A DNA stretch of 64,000 bases, taken from assembly GCF_001570365.1 (NCBI RefSeq), contig NZ_BBYK01000043.1:275997-339996 (forward strand), in the 5' to 3' direction. Source of the stretch: Microtetraspora fusca (GTDB taxonomy: Bacteria; Actinomycetota; Actinomycetes; Streptosporangiales; Streptosporangiaceae). Within the stretch, counting starts at the first letter, position 1, and the number at the start of each line of letters is the position of its first letter. Shown piece by piece: positions 44,117 through 55,167 of the stretch. Both the position numbers and the translations under genes were made by a program. The notes beneath the pieces are model-generated. The model was not told the origin of the DNA. It searched no databases and saw only the letters and a list, made by a program, of their open reading frames with translations.

Positions 44117-44947
44117 TCACTCCCGGCCGGCGGGCGTGTCGCGTTCGGGGTCCAGCGGCGCGAGCAGGTCGTCCAGCTCCTCGAACAGGCCGGGGGCGGC
44201 GCACACCAGCATGTCCGTGCCGTACGGTTTGCCGCGCAGGCCGCCCATCCGGGCGCCCGCCTCGGTGGCGATCAGCCCAGCGGCGGCGTGGTCCCAGTAC
44301 TGGGTGCCGCGCTCGTAGTAGGCGTCCACCCGGCCGGCGGCGACCGAGCAGAGATCGACGGCGCAGGACCCGCCTCTGCGGATGTCGCGGACGCGGGGCA
44401 GCACGTGCGCCAGGACCTCGGCCTGGACGGCGCGGCGGGCGGCGTCGTACCCGAACCCGGTCGCGACCAGCGCCCGCCCCGGCTCGACCCCGGTGTTGCA
44501 CCGCAGCCGCTCGCCGCCCAGCCATGCCCCGCCGCCCTTGGACGCGGAGTAGAGCTCGCCGCGCTGCGGGACGCTCACCGCCCCCGCGACGATCTCGCCG
44601 TCCACCTCGACGGCGACGCTGACCGCCCAGTCGGGCAGGCCGTACAGGAAGTTGACCGTGCCGTCGATGGGGTCGACGACCCAGCGGGCGCCGCCCGTGC
44701 CGGGAGTGTCGCCGCCCTCCTCGCCCAGCACCGCGTCGTGCGGCCTGGCCTCGGCGATGCGGGCCCGGATCAGCTCCTCGGCGGCGCGGTCGAGCGCGGT
44801 GACGACGTCGGTGGGGCTGGACTTGGTCTCGACCACCTCCGGCCGGGCCGGGCGTTTGGCGACGAGCATCCGTCCCGCCTCCTCGGCGATGCTCACCGCC
44901 AGCGCTAGCAACTCCGCCTGATCGGGTGAGACCCGCTCCTCGGCCAT
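44117..44947 (-). CDS. Inositol monophosphatase family protein
   Basis: Magnesium-dependent, lithium-sensitive-type phosphatase of 276 residues. Motif A is WVVDPIDGTVNFLYGLPDW with metal ligands Asp-Pro-Ile-Asp; an upstream Glu-Glu (LGEEGG) supplies the first ligands; motif B is YWDHAAAGLIATEAGAR near the C-terminus. Family members dephosphorylate inositol 1-phosphate, histidinol phosphate, fructose bisphosphate or 3'-phosphoadenosine phosphate, and the substrate cannot be told here. The ATG at 44945-44947 (MAEERV) gives the usual length; an upstream in-frame start is possible. It lies downstream of the S9 peptidase on the same strand but is separated by 325 bp and a terminator. Confidence 0.92.
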   Translation of the reverse strand: MAEERVSPDQAELLALAVSIAEEAGRMLVAKRPARPEVVETKSSPTDVVTALDRAAEELIRARIAEARPHDAVLGEEGGDTPGTGGARWVVDPIDGTVNFLYGLPDWAVSVAVEVDGEIVAGAVSVPQRGELYSASKGGGAWLGGERLRCNTGVEPGRALVATGFGYDAARRAVQAEVLAHVLPRVRDIRRGGSCAVDLCSVAAGRVDAYYERGTQYWDHAAAGLIATEAGARMGGLRGKPYGTDMLVCAAPGLFEELDDLLAPLDPERDTPAGRE

Positions 44948-45146
44948 CCTGACCCGCCCCCTCCTCGGTCCGATCACGTCAAGTTCTGAAATTTCGTGAC
45001 TAAAGGGTCACTTGAGGCATCCTCCCAGATCGGGATGCGGGGCAGGCCCGCCCGGGGAGGGCAGGACGGGCACGGGGACCGGGCGGCCGGTCCCGGATGG
45101 CGTACCGGGAATCGGCCCCCGGTCCCGGCGGAGGGTGGACACGGAC
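44948..45146. other. Intergenic region upstream of the phosphatase gene
   Basis: About 200 bases without a supported gene. It includes the phosphatase promoter (an AT-rich patch TCAAGTTCTGAAATTTCGTG near 44985) and repetitive GGCCGGTCCCGG-type GC-rich sequence. Nothing else is seen. Confidence 0.4.
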
Positions 45147-45179
45147 CGCCCCGCCGGTCCGTCGCGGACCGGCGGGGCG
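45147..45179 (-). terminator. Hairpin terminator downstream of S9 peptidase gene
   Basis: CGCCCCGCCGGTCC (45147-45160) and GGACCGGCGGGGCG (45166-45179) form a perfect 14-bp stem with a 5-base loop, about 95 bases past the peptidase stop on the minus strand. No T-run. Confidence 0.75.
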
Positions 45180-45272
45180 TGAGGGGCGCGTGGATCCCGG
45201 CGATCCGGTACCCGGGGCGGCATGGATCGGGTCACTGCGACACCGACGCGGCCAGGGTGACCGGGTCAGCGG

Positions 45273-47273
<2,001 letters not shown>

Positions 47274-47430
47274 CGATCGAACCTACCCCGATCGTCTGGG
47301 GTGACCAAGGCATTTGATCACCCGTCGGCGGCCGGGACGGTCCGCGCGGCCGACCGGAGACGCGGCCGCATAATCTGTGAGACCGGGCCGGCCGACGGCC
47401 GGTACGGCGAAGCTGATCGGGCGGGGAGCG

Positions 47431-48426
47431 ATGGGCGATCTGACACCTGAGGGCGGGCGGGCCCCGCGCTACGACGCGCTGCTCGTGGTGTCCTTCGGCG
47501 GGCCGGAGAAGCCAGAGGACGTGATGCCGTTCCTGGAGAACGTCGTGCGCGGGCGCGGGGTGCCGCGCGAGCGGCTGCTGGAGGTGGAGGCGCACTACCA
47601 GCGCTTCGGCGGGGTCAGTCCGATCAACCGGCAGTGCCGGGACCTGATCGCGGCGCTGGACGTGGACGTCCCTGTCTACTGGGGCAACCGCAACTGGCAC
47701 CCCTTCCTGGAGGACACCGTCCGCCAGATGACGGCCGACGGCGTGCGCCGGGCGGCCGCCTTCGTCACGTCCGCGCACCGCTCGTATTCGAGCTGTCGGC
47801 AGTACATCGAGGACATCGAGCGGGCCAGGGCGGCGGTGCCGGGGGCGCCGGAGATCGTGAAGCTGCGCCACTTCTTCGACCACCCGGGCTTCGTCGCCGC
47901 GATGGCGGACCACACGCGGGAGGCCCTGGAGCGGCTCCCCGAGGGGCTGCGGGACCGGGCGCGGCTGGTGTTCACCGCGCACAGCATCCCGATCTCGATG
48001 GCGGAGACCTCCGGGCCGACCGGGGGCGCCTACGAGGCGGGCCTGCGCCGTACGGCCTCGCTCGTGGCGGCCGAGATCGGCGGAGACCGGCCCTGGGACC
48101 TCGTGTGGCAGAGCCGCAGCGGCCCGCCCCAGATCCCGTGGCTGGAGCCCGACGTCTGCGACCACCTGGAGGAGCTGCACGCGGCGGGCACGGAGGCGGT
48201 CGTCCTGGTGCCGATCGGCTTCGTCTCCGACCACATGGAGGTCGTCTACGACCTCGACGTGGAGGCCAAGGCCCTCGCGGAGCGGCTCGGCCTGCCGCTC
48301 GCCCGGGCGGCCACCGCGGGGACGCACCCCCGGTTCGTCCGGATGATCTCCGAGCTGATGGCCGAGCCCGAGCCGGCCCCGTGCCCGGCGACCTGCTGCC
48401 CGGCCCCGGTACGGCGCCCCCGCTGA
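47431..48426 (+). CDS. hemH: Ferrochelatase (coproporphyrin-type in actinobacteria)
   Basis: Inserts Fe(II) into the porphyrin ring in haem synthesis; in actinobacteria the substrate is coproporphyrin III (CpfC). 331 residues. Signatures: [19 protein letters not shown] at the N-terminus, [11 protein letters not shown], the metal-site His in [38 protein letters not shown] and [20 protein letters not shown]. The C-terminal CPATCC cluster together with Cys in SYSSC fits the [2Fe-2S] cluster of actinobacterial enzymes. GGGGAG precedes the ATG at 47431. No other haem genes are adjacent. Confidence 0.95.
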   Translation: MGDLTPEGGRAPRYDALLVVSFGGPEKPEDVMPFLENVVRGRGVPRERLLEVEAHYQRFGGVSPINRQCRDLIAALDVDVPVYWGNRNWHPFLEDTVRQMTADGVRRAAAFVTSAHRSYSSCRQYIEDIERARAAVPGAPEIVKLRHFFDHPGFVAAMADHTREALERLPEGLRDRARLVFTAHSIPISMAETSGPTGGAYEAGLRRTASLVAAEIGGDRPWDLVWQSRSGPPQIPWLEPDVCDHLEELHAAGTEAVVLVPIGFVSDHMEVVYDLDVEAKALAERLGLPLARAATAGTHPRFVRMISELMAEPEPAPCPATCCPAPVRRPR

Positions 48427-48436
48427 CCGGCCCCGG

Positions 48437-49636
48437 TCAGTCGTAGGCCCGCGCGTACGCCTCGGCGAGGCCGAGGACCCGGTTCACGTAGTCCCAGGAG
48501 TGGTTGTAGAACCAGACGGCCTTCCTGAGCTTCTCCCCGCCCTGGGCGGCCCCGTTGGCGCAGAGGTACTTGGCCGCCGACGGGACGGCGTCGTACGCGC
48601 TCCAGATGTCGGCCTTTCCGTCGCCGTCGCCGTCCACGCCGTACGTCTTCCAGGTGGCGGGCATGAACTGCATCGGGCCGAGCGCGCCCGCCGAGGAGGG
48701 GCCGTTGTTGCGCCCGTGCCCGCTCTCCACCTGCCCGATCGCGGCGAGCACGGACCAGGACAGCCCGGGGCACACCCCGGCCGAGCGCCGGTAGAGCTCC
48801 AGATAGCTCGCCGGCCGTCCCACGAGTCCCTGCCCGGTCCCGCCGCCGCTCGGCTTCGTCCCGCCTCCGGTCTTCCCGCCGGTCTTCGCGGTCTTCCCGG
48901 CCTTCTCCCTCTTTTCTTTCTTTTCGGCCTGTACGGCGAGGACGTGCGCCTTCGCTCCGAGCACGCGCTTCACCCGGCGGGCGTCCGGCGAGTCTCCGTG
49001 GATCAGGACGATCACGTCCTGGGAGAACCCGAAGGTCCGTCCCAGGTCCGCGCTGATCAGCCCGTCCACGGCGGGCAGCCCGAGCGCGGCGGAGGCGGCG
49101 AGGCGCACCCGGGGGCCGCCGTCGATCTGGTACTGCGCGCCGAGGTTCATGCCGAGCCGCCGGGCCGTCTCCGCGTCGGCCACCAGCTCGCCCCGGCTCA
49201 GCGCGCTCCACACCTCGGGGTGCTCCGCCACCGGCTGCGGCGTCCAGGAACGGAAGGTCGCCGGATCGACGGCGAGCAGCTGCAACGGGTTGCCCGCGAT
49301 GCGGATGGTCCCCCCGTCCACGGCGGCGGCCGTCCGCACGCCCTTGAGGCCGGCGATCCTGCGCACGGTCTCGTCCGGCACGGACGACGTGGTGATCGCC
49401 ATGAGCTGCGGCCGGGTGGCCCGGACCTCCGCCTCCGCCAGCACCGGGGAGCCGGTGGGAAGCGCGGGGCCGGGGCCGGGGGTCGATCTCTCGGTGCCCG
49501 CGAGCCGGTGCCTGACGCTGTCCTCGCGGCCGCCGTCCTCGCCCTTGGCGTACAGCACGGCGGCGCCGACCGCCACCAGGGCCGTCAGCCCCACCAGAAG
49601 CACACGTAGTGCGGCGAACCAGGGAACACGGCGCAC
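48437..49636 (-). CDS. Membrane-anchored lytic transglycosylase (SLT/GH23 domain)
   Basis: Cell-wall hydrolase of 399 residues. An N-terminal helix (LRVLLVGLTALVAVGAAVLYA) anchors it; residues about 70-230 form an extracytoplasmic domain resembling the periplasmic part of MacB/FtsX-type permeases (VPDETVRRIAGLKGVRTAAAV, RGELVADAETARRLGMNLG). A Lys/Gly linker leads to the transglycosylase domain at about 285-399 with the catalytic Glu in IGQVESGHGRNN and GALGPMQFMPATW. DGDGDGKADIWS is a calcium-binding-like loop seen in actinobacterial members. GTG start. The unusual N-terminal domain may regulate where it cuts. Convergent with ferrochelatase. Confidence 0.88.
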   Translation of the reverse strand: MRRVPWFAALRVLLVGLTALVAVGAAVLYAKGEDGGREDSVRHRLAGTERSTPGPGPALPTGSPVLAEAEVRATRPQLMAITTSSVPDETVRRIAGLKGVRTAAAVDGGTIRIAGNPLQLLAVDPATFRSWTPQPVAEHPEVWSALSRGELVADAETARRLGMNLGAQYQIDGGPRVRLAASAALGLPAVDGLISADLGRTFGFSQDVIVLIHGDSPDARRVKRVLGAKAHVLAVQAEKKEKREKAGKTAKTGGKTGGGTKPSGGGTGQGLVGRPASYLELYRRSAGVCPGLSWSVLAAIGQVESGHGRNNGPSSAGALGPMQFMPATWKTYGVDGDGDGKADIWSAYDAVPSAAKYLCANGAAQGGEKLRKAVWFYNHSWDYVNRVLGLAEAYARAYD

Positions 49637-49811
49637 CCGGCTCAGGCTAGTCGCTTCGGGGCGTAGATCGAGAAATCACTTGCCAACCGGTCAGCCGGTA
49701 GGACATGGTCTGGCAGGATAAGTGCACGTCCGCGTGCCGCGAGCGGGGGAGCCGCGGCCGCACCGATCGCATCGAGGTGCCCGGACGCACGGAGTGCGAG
49801 GGGAAATCGAC

Positions 49812-51014
49812 ATGGTGGGGCCGTACCGCGGGCTCTTCGGCACGCCTGGAGTCAAGGGCTTCGTCATCGCGGGATTCATCGGCCGCATCCCGATGTCCAT
49901 GCTGGGCATCGGCATCATCCTGCTGGTCTCGGAGCTGACCGGCTCCTACGCCACGGCGGGCGCGGTCTCGGCGGTCGAGTCGGTGGCGTTCGCGCTGGCC
50001 GCGCCGCTGTCGGGCCGGCTCGTGGACCGGTACGGCCAGGGCAAGGTGCTCGTCCCGCTCGTCTTCCTGCACGGCGCCGCGCTCGTCGCGCTCATGCTGT
50101 GCGCGCACGTCAAGGCGCCCACCTGGACCCTCTACGCGACCGCATTCGTCGTCGGCGGGGCCGCCACCTCGCTCGGATCGATGGTCCGGGCCCGGTGGTC
50201 GCACGTGCTCGACGACCCCGCGAAGCTGCACACCGCGTTCTCGTTCGAGAGCGTGGCCGACGAGGCGATCTTCGTGGCGGGCCCGGCCTTCGTCACGGCG
50301 CTGGCCACCGGCGTCAACGTCTATGTCGGGCTCGTCGTCGCCATCCTGCTCGCCGTGGGCGGCACCCTGGCGTTCGCCGCGCTCCGCAGTACCGAGCCGC
50401 CGGCCGTGCCGAACCGCGCGCACACGGGGTCGCCGATCGCGATCCCGGGGGTCGCGCTGCTCACGGTGGTGTTCCTCGCCGTCGGCTCGGTCTTCGGCTC
50501 GGTGGACATCGTCACCGTCGCGTTCGCCGAGGAGCACGGCGCCAAGGCGGTGGCGGGCCTGCTGCTCGCCTCGGTCGCGAGCGGCAGCATGATCTCCGGC
50601 CTCTGGTACGGCTCGCGCCACTGGAAGATCGACCTGCGCCGGCGACTGGTGCGCGGGCTCGGGGTGTTCGTCGTGGGGCTGACCCCGCTCATCCTGATGG
50701 GCAATGTCCCGACGATGGCGGTCGCCCTGTTCTTCGCCGGGCTGGCGATCTCGCCCACGCTGATCACCGGGTTCTCCCTGGTCGAGCGGATGGTCCCGGC
50801 GGGGCAGCTCACCGAGGGCATGGCGTGGCTGTCCACGTCGCTCGGGTTCGGCGTGGCGATCGGCGCGTGGGCCGGCGGGCGGCTCACCGACAGCTACGGC
50901 GCCTCCAACGCGTACGGCTTCCCGCTCATCTGCGCGCTGCTGGCCGTCGCCGTGGGCCTCGTCGGGTCGGCCTGGCTGCGCACGCCCGAGACCGCCGGGA
51001 ACGACGCCGCCTGA
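49812..51014 (+). CDS. MFS transporter
   Basis: Twelve-helix permease of 400 residues. Motif A-like RLVDRYGQGKVLVPLV follows helix 2, and the second half has a related DLRRRLVRGLG loop. Central segment MVRARWSHVLDDPAKLHTAFSFESVADEAIFVAGPAFVTALA is typical of an actinobacterial MFS group with no assigned substrate. The ATG at 49812 is preceded by GAGGGGA, and the residues before it in frame are low-complexity, so this start is favoured. It is transcribed toward the aldonolactone oxidase 99 bp away; a link is not evident. Divergent from the transglycosylase. Confidence 0.9.
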   Translation: MVGPYRGLFGTPGVKGFVIAGFIGRIPMSMLGIGIILLVSELTGSYATAGAVSAVESVAFALAAPLSGRLVDRYGQGKVLVPLVFLHGAALVALMLCAHVKAPTWTLYATAFVVGGAATSLGSMVRARWSHVLDDPAKLHTAFSFESVADEAIFVAGPAFVTALATGVNVYVGLVVAILLAVGGTLAFAALRSTEPPAVPNRAHTGSPIAIPGVALLTVVFLAVGSVFGSVDIVTVAFAEEHGAKAVAGLLLASVASGSMISGLWYGSRHWKIDLRRRLVRGLGVFVVGLTPLILMGNVPTMAVALFFAGLAISPTLITGFSLVERMVPAGQLTEGMAWLSTSLGFGVAIGAWAGGRLTDSYGASNAYGFPLICALLAVAVGLVGSAWLRTPETAGNDAA

Positions 51015-51112
51015 GGGGGGCGTCGGCAGGTTCCCGGTCCCGGACTCTGGATTCGACGCCGGTTTCATGAGTATCGTTCATGTTCTCTCCGAAAACGTGG
51101 GCTTGGATGGTC

Positions 51113-52390
51113 ATGAACGAGTTCCGCAACTGGGCCGGCAACCAGTCCGCCACCCCCGCCGAGATCAGGACGCCCGCGTCCGCGGCCGAGGTGGCCGAAG
51201 CCGTACGGGACGCCGCGCGGAGCGGCCGCAGGGTCCGCATGACGGGCACCGGGCACTCCTTCACCGGCATCGCCCTGGTCGACGGCATCATGCTGCGGCC
51301 GAACGCGCTCACCGGCGTGATCGAGACCGGTGACGACTGGGCCAAGGTCGCCGCGGGCACCCCCCTGCACGTCGTCAACGACGAGCTGCACCGGCGCGGC
51401 CTCGCGCTCGCCAACATGGGCGACATCACCGCGCAGACCATCGCGGGCGCGATCCAGACCGGCACCCACGGGACCGGACGGGACATCGGCGGCCTCGCCG
51501 ACCAGGTCATCGAACTGGAGATCGTGCTCGCCGACGGGACGACCACCACCGTCAGCGAGGGCCCGCTGTTCGACTCGGCCCGCGTGGGCCTCGGCGCGCT
51601 CGGCATCCTCACCGCCGTCACGTTCCGGGTGGAGCCGTCGTTCCTGCTGCACAGCCGCCGCGAGCCGCTGCCGTTCAGCGGCATCCTGGAGACCCTGGAC
51701 GAGCTGACCGCCGAGAACGAGCACCTCGACTTCTTCTGGCTGCCGCACACCGACACCTGCCTGGCCAAGCGCAACAACCGCTCCCCCGGCCCGGCCCGGC
51801 CCACCGCCCCGTTCAAGCACTGGCTCGACAACGTCTTCCTGGAGAACACGATCTTCGGCGCGGCCTGCGCGGTCGGCGCGAAGATCCCCGGCGCGATCCC
51901 GCGCATCAACGGGATCTCCGCGAGCCTGCTCGGCGCGTCCGAGTCCGTCGACACGTCGTACAAGATCTTCAACTCGGTGCGGGAGGTGCGCTTCCTGGAG
52001 ATGGAGTACGCGATCCCGCGCGAAAACCTGACCCAGGCCCTGCGCGAGACCCGCGACCTCATCGAGCGCATGGACTGGAAGATCACCTTCCCCGTCGAGG
52101 TCAGGGTGACCCCGCCGTCGGACGCCTGGCTGTCCACCGCGTACGGCAGGCCCAGCGCGTACATCGCCTGCCACGTCTACCGTCCGACGCCGAACCCCGG
52201 GTACTTCGAGGGCGTCGAAGAGATCATGACCAGGTTCGGCGGCCGTCCCCACTGGGGCAAGCTCCACACCAGGGACGCCGCCTACCTCGCCACTGTCTAT
52301 CCGAAGTTCGCCGACTTCGTGGCGCTGCGCGACGAGCTCGACCCCCAGCGGGTCTTCACAAACGACTACCTGGACGTCGTCCTGGGCTGA
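51113..52390 (+). CDS. D-arabinono-1,4-lactone oxidase family FAD-linked oxidase
   Basis: Flavoprotein of 425 residues of the aldonolactone oxidoreductase (ALO/GULO, sugar-1,4-lactone oxidase) family. The FAD-binding PCMH domain covers about 1-170, with MTGTGHSFTGIA (His likely the covalent flavin site), GDITAQTIAGAIQTGTHGTG and GLGALGILTAVTFRV. The C-terminal ALO domain ends in HWGKLHT and DPQRVFTNDYLDVVLG, typical of the family. Substrate may be an aldono-lactone or a polyol. The start is uncertain: ATG at 51113 (MNEFRNWAGNQ) is the family beginning; ATG at 51107 and 51080 are in frame upstream. No Shine-Dalgarno is clear. Confidence 0.92.
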   Translation: MNEFRNWAGNQSATPAEIRTPASAAEVAEAVRDAARSGRRVRMTGTGHSFTGIALVDGIMLRPNALTGVIETGDDWAKVAAGTPLHVVNDELHRRGLALANMGDITAQTIAGAIQTGTHGTGRDIGGLADQVIELEIVLADGTTTTVSEGPLFDSARVGLGALGILTAVTFRVEPSFLLHSRREPLPFSGILETLDELTAENEHLDFFWLPHTDTCLAKRNNRSPGPARPTAPFKHWLDNVFLENTIFGAACAVGAKIPGAIPRINGISASLLGASESVDTSYKIFNSVREVRFLEMEYAIPRENLTQALRETRDLIERMDWKITFPVEVRVTPPSDAWLSTAYGRPSAYIACHVYRPTPNPGYFEGVEEIMTRFGGRPHWGKLHTRDAAYLATVYPKFADFVALRDELDPQRVFTNDYLDVVLG

Positions 52391-52679
52391 CACCATGGCG
52401 TCTTGACGACGTCCGAGACTCCGCCGGCGGCCCCGCTCCGTGCTCACGCGGGTCCCGGCGCGACTCGCCGGAATCCTCGGAGGGACAAGAACCGCTTGCT
52501 CAATCCCGCCACGCTGTAGAAAGGTGAATGCGACAAATGTGACTGGCGTCATGTCGCCTGCCACGCCCCTGGGGAAGGCGATGTTCGGACATGCCGGGTA
52601 CGGTGCTGGAAGGCAACCGGCTCACGCGAGAAACTCAAGGGTCCGGGGGAAGATTGAGCACGACGACGAAGGGACTCGC

Positions 52680-54683
52680 ATGCAGGAGCTCCGTCTCGTC
52701 GCGGTAAGTGAGGACGGCACCTACCTCGTTCTGGCGACTGCCGGACGCGGTACGCGGTTCACGCTTCCCGTCGACGACCGGCTCCGCGCTGCCGTCCGCG
52801 GCAACTTCTCCCGTCTCGGCCAGTACGAGATCGAAGTGGAGAGTCCGTTGCGTCCCAAGGAGATCCAGGCTCGCATCCGCGCCGGAGAGTCGGCGGAGGA
52901 GATCGCGGCGACCGCCGGCATCCCGGTCGAACGTGTCCGCTGGTTCGAGGGGCCCGTGCTGCAGGAGCGCGAGTACATGGCCCAGCAGGCGCAGCGGGTC
53001 GCGGTGCGCCTTCCCGGCGAGACCACGCCCGGCCCCACCCTCGGCGAGCTGGTCGCGGAGCGGCTGACCCGGCGCGGCGTGCCCGCCGACGAGATCGACT
53101 GGGACTCGTGCAAGCGCGACGACAACCTCTGGCGGGTGAAGCTCGGCTTCGTCTGGAACGGTCACACCCGGCACGCGGAGTGGCTGTTCGACCCGCGCCG
53201 CCGCCACATCACGCCCAACGACGACGAGGCCATGCGCCTGTCCGCCGCCGAGTACGTCGAGCCCGTCCCAGTTGAGGACACGACGGTGCGGCCGTTCCTG
53301 CCCCGCCTGGCGTCCAAGCTCGCGCCCGTCCCTCCGCTGCCCGAGGGCCCGCTCTCGATCCGCGCCGGCCGCGCGGAGCCCGACTTCCCGTCCGTACGGC
53401 CCGAGCCCGCCCGCCGGGACGAGCCGGTCCGCGACGAGCCCGCGGCTCGTCCGGCCGCCGAGACGGCGTACCTGCCCGAGACCCCGCTGGTCCCGGGCCG
53501 TCCGGTCTTCCGTCCCGAGCCGAGCCGGGAGACGGCGTTCCACCTGCGCGAGCCCGCCCAGGAGGCGGCCCTGCCGGAGGCCGAGACGCGGCCCTCGGTC
53601 CGGGTGACCGGACCCGCGCCCGTCCACGGCGGCGCGCCGCCGCCGAGCGCCTCCCCCTCGCCCCTGCCCGGCGTCCGGGACGCCACGTCCCCGGCGAGTC
53701 CCGGCGACCCGGTGGGCGAGCCCGTGGTCGAGGAGACACCGCGCGCCGAGGAACGGCTCGTGGTGCCGGAGAGCGCGCCGGACGCGCCCTCCGTGGACGT
53801 TGGGGCGTCCATCGAGCCTGAGGCGGCCACCGACGCGATCGTCGAGGCCGCCGGCCCGGCAGGCGCCGCGGAGAGTGCCTCGGTACAGGACACCGCCACG
53901 CCGGCGACCGACGACGTCCCGGTGGCTCCCGTGCCACCCGAGCGGCAGGACGAGGCCACCTCGTTTGTGGCCGCCGCCGCGGAGGCGATCGAGGCCGCGA
54001 CGGCATCGGACTCCCCGGTGCCGGAGGCCACGATCTCGGAAGGCACAGCTTCGGACGGCACAGCTTCGGACGGCAGGGTTTCGGAGGGCACGGCCGTGGA
54101 GGCCGCGGCTTCGGGGGGCGCGGTAGACGTGTCCGCTGAAGCGACCGCGCCCGTGAGCGACGCGGTGCCTTCGGAGCCGACCGCGCCCGAGCCTGCGGCC
54201 GTGGCGGACGCCGGGGGCACCCCGGAGAGCGAGGCCGCGCCGCCCGCCGCCCAGCAGCCCATGCCCGCCGAGCGGGCCGAGGCCCCTGCTGACGCCCCCG
54301 CGACCAAGCCGGTCGAGGCCCCTGCTGACGCCCCCGCAGCCAAGCCGGTCGAGGCCCCTGCTGACGCGCCCGCGACCGGACCGGCCGCCGAGCCCGCCGC
54401 CGGACCCGCGCCCGCGGAGGACGAGCCCGGCAAGGCCAAGGAGGCCGTCGCCGTGCCCGCCGCGCGGGTCAGCGAGGAGCGCGCCGCACCGCCCGCCGCG
54501 CCCGCTGCCGCCGCTTCGGGCAAGAGCGCGGGCAGGGAGGGCGCGGCGAAGGAGCCGAAGCCCGAGCCGCCGGCGCCACCCACTCCCAAGCCCGCTCCGG
54601 CCCGGCCCCGCAAGTCGCGCGGGCGGCGTGCCTCCGTCCCCACGTGGGACGAGATCATGTTCGGCGCCCGTAAGCAGGAATGA
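52680..54683 (+). CDS. sepH: Septation protein SepH (DUF3071) with long disordered tail
   Basis: FtsZ-binding cell-division protein, 667 residues. The conserved N-terminal DUF3071 domain (about 1-210) begins MQELRLVAVSEDGTYLVLA and includes the helix-turn-helix-like RAGESAEEIAATAGIPVERVRWFEGPVLQERE and DWDSCKRDDNLWRVKLGF. SepH stimulates FtsZ assembly during sporulation septation in Streptomyces. The remaining 450 residues are Ala/Pro/Glu/Ser-rich and disordered, with short repeats, ending in the conserved basic SRGRRASVPTWDEIMFGARK. This is clearly longer than the SepH proteins I remember (about 350). The ATG at 52680 has only a weak GAAGGGA upstream. The preceding 289 bp hold the promoter but no gene. 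Confidence 0.93.
   Translation: MQELRLVAVSEDGTYLVLATAGRGTRFTLPVDDRLRAAVRGNFSRLGQYEIEVESPLRPKEIQARIRAGESAEEIAATAGIPVERVRWFEGPVLQEREYMAQQAQRVAVRLPGETTPGPTLGELVAERLTRRGVPADEIDWDSCKRDDNLWRVKLGFVWNGHTRHAEWLFDPRRRHITPNDDEAMRLSAAEYVEPVPVEDTTVRPFLPRLASKLAPVPPLPEGPLSIRAGRAEPDFPSVRPEPARRDEPVRDEPAARPAAETAYLPETPLVPGRPVFRPEPSRETAFHLREPAQEAALPEAETRPSVRVTGPAPVHGGAPPPSASPSPLPGVRDATSPASPGDPVGEPVVEETPRAEERLVVPESAPDAPSVDVGASIEPEAATDAIVEAAGPAGAAESASVQDTATPATDDVPVAPVPPERQDEATSFVAAAAEAIEAATASDSPVPEATISEGTASDGTASDGRVSEGTAVEAAASGGAVDVSAEATAPVSDAVPSEPTAPEPAAVADAGGTPESEAAPPAAQQPMPAERAEAPADAPATKPVEAPADAPAAKPVEAPADAPATGPAAEPAAGPAPAEDEPGKAKEAVAVPAARVSEERAAPPAAPAAAASGKSAGREGAAKEPKPEPPAPPTPKPAPARPRKSRGRRASVPTWDEIMFGARKQE
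54279..54386. repeat. Three 36-bp tandem repeats in sepH
   Basis: Units at 54279-54314, 54315-54350 and 54351-54386 are nearly identical and encode EAPADAPA(T/A)KPV-type 12-residue repeats in the disordered SepH tail. They are in frame and likely to vary in copy number between strains. Confidence 0.9.
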
Positions 54684-55091
54684 TCCGCTCCTGACGGGGC
54701 GCCCGCGCCCGTCTCCCCCCGCGTCTCGCGGACGGCCGGCTTCCGGCCGCTCCACCGGCACGTCACACCATGTGGCTCCGGCTGCTCGGGTCTCCCCCCG
54801 GCCGACTGTTCCGCTGCATGAACGCCCTCATCCGAAGCTCCGCTGATCGGCTGTCAGGCCGTCGATCACGACGCGGCACCGCCCCGCTCCCCCAGACGTC
54901 CCGCCGACCGGCTGTCGCATCGCCCGGCATCCCGGGGCGCGGCCCGCTCTCTGCCCTCTGCTCCTGACCAGCCCAGCGCCGCGACGGCGCCCCTTCCAAC
55001 CCGCGAAACCGCGTCAGGACCGACGATGCGGCCCACAGACGGATCCGTCAGGCCCGGGACATCCCGACGCGTTCCAGAGAGCGCAGCGATC
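54684..55091. other. Gene-free stretch between sepH and Met/His-rich gene
   Basis: About 400 bases with no ORF that has convincing codon bias or a ribosome-binding site. A short GGCCGGCTTCCGGCC palindrome (54734-54748 region) soon after the sepH stop could act as its terminator. Two TCGGCTGTC-type short repeats (near 54847 and 54908) are seen; nothing else. Confidence 0.4.
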
Positions 55092-55118
55092 GGGGGCGTG
55101 GTGCGCGACCACGCCCCC
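55092..55118 (-). terminator. Hairpin terminator downstream of Met/His-rich gene
   Basis: GGGGGCGTGGT (55092-55102) and ACCACGCCCCC (55108-55118) form a perfect 11-bp stem with a 5-base loop, 50 bases past the stop of the minus-strand gene. No T-run. Confidence 0.7.
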
Positions 55119-55167
55119 TGTGCATCGCCGTTCGTCCGGCCCGCAGGCCGGTGGCGAGGCGGCCGGA

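Noticed and set aside
54763..54999. 78-codon minus-strand frame between sepH and the Met/His-rich gene
   Set aside because: Arg/Ser/Gly-rich composition without third-position bias, no ribosome-binding site, no recognisable motif.
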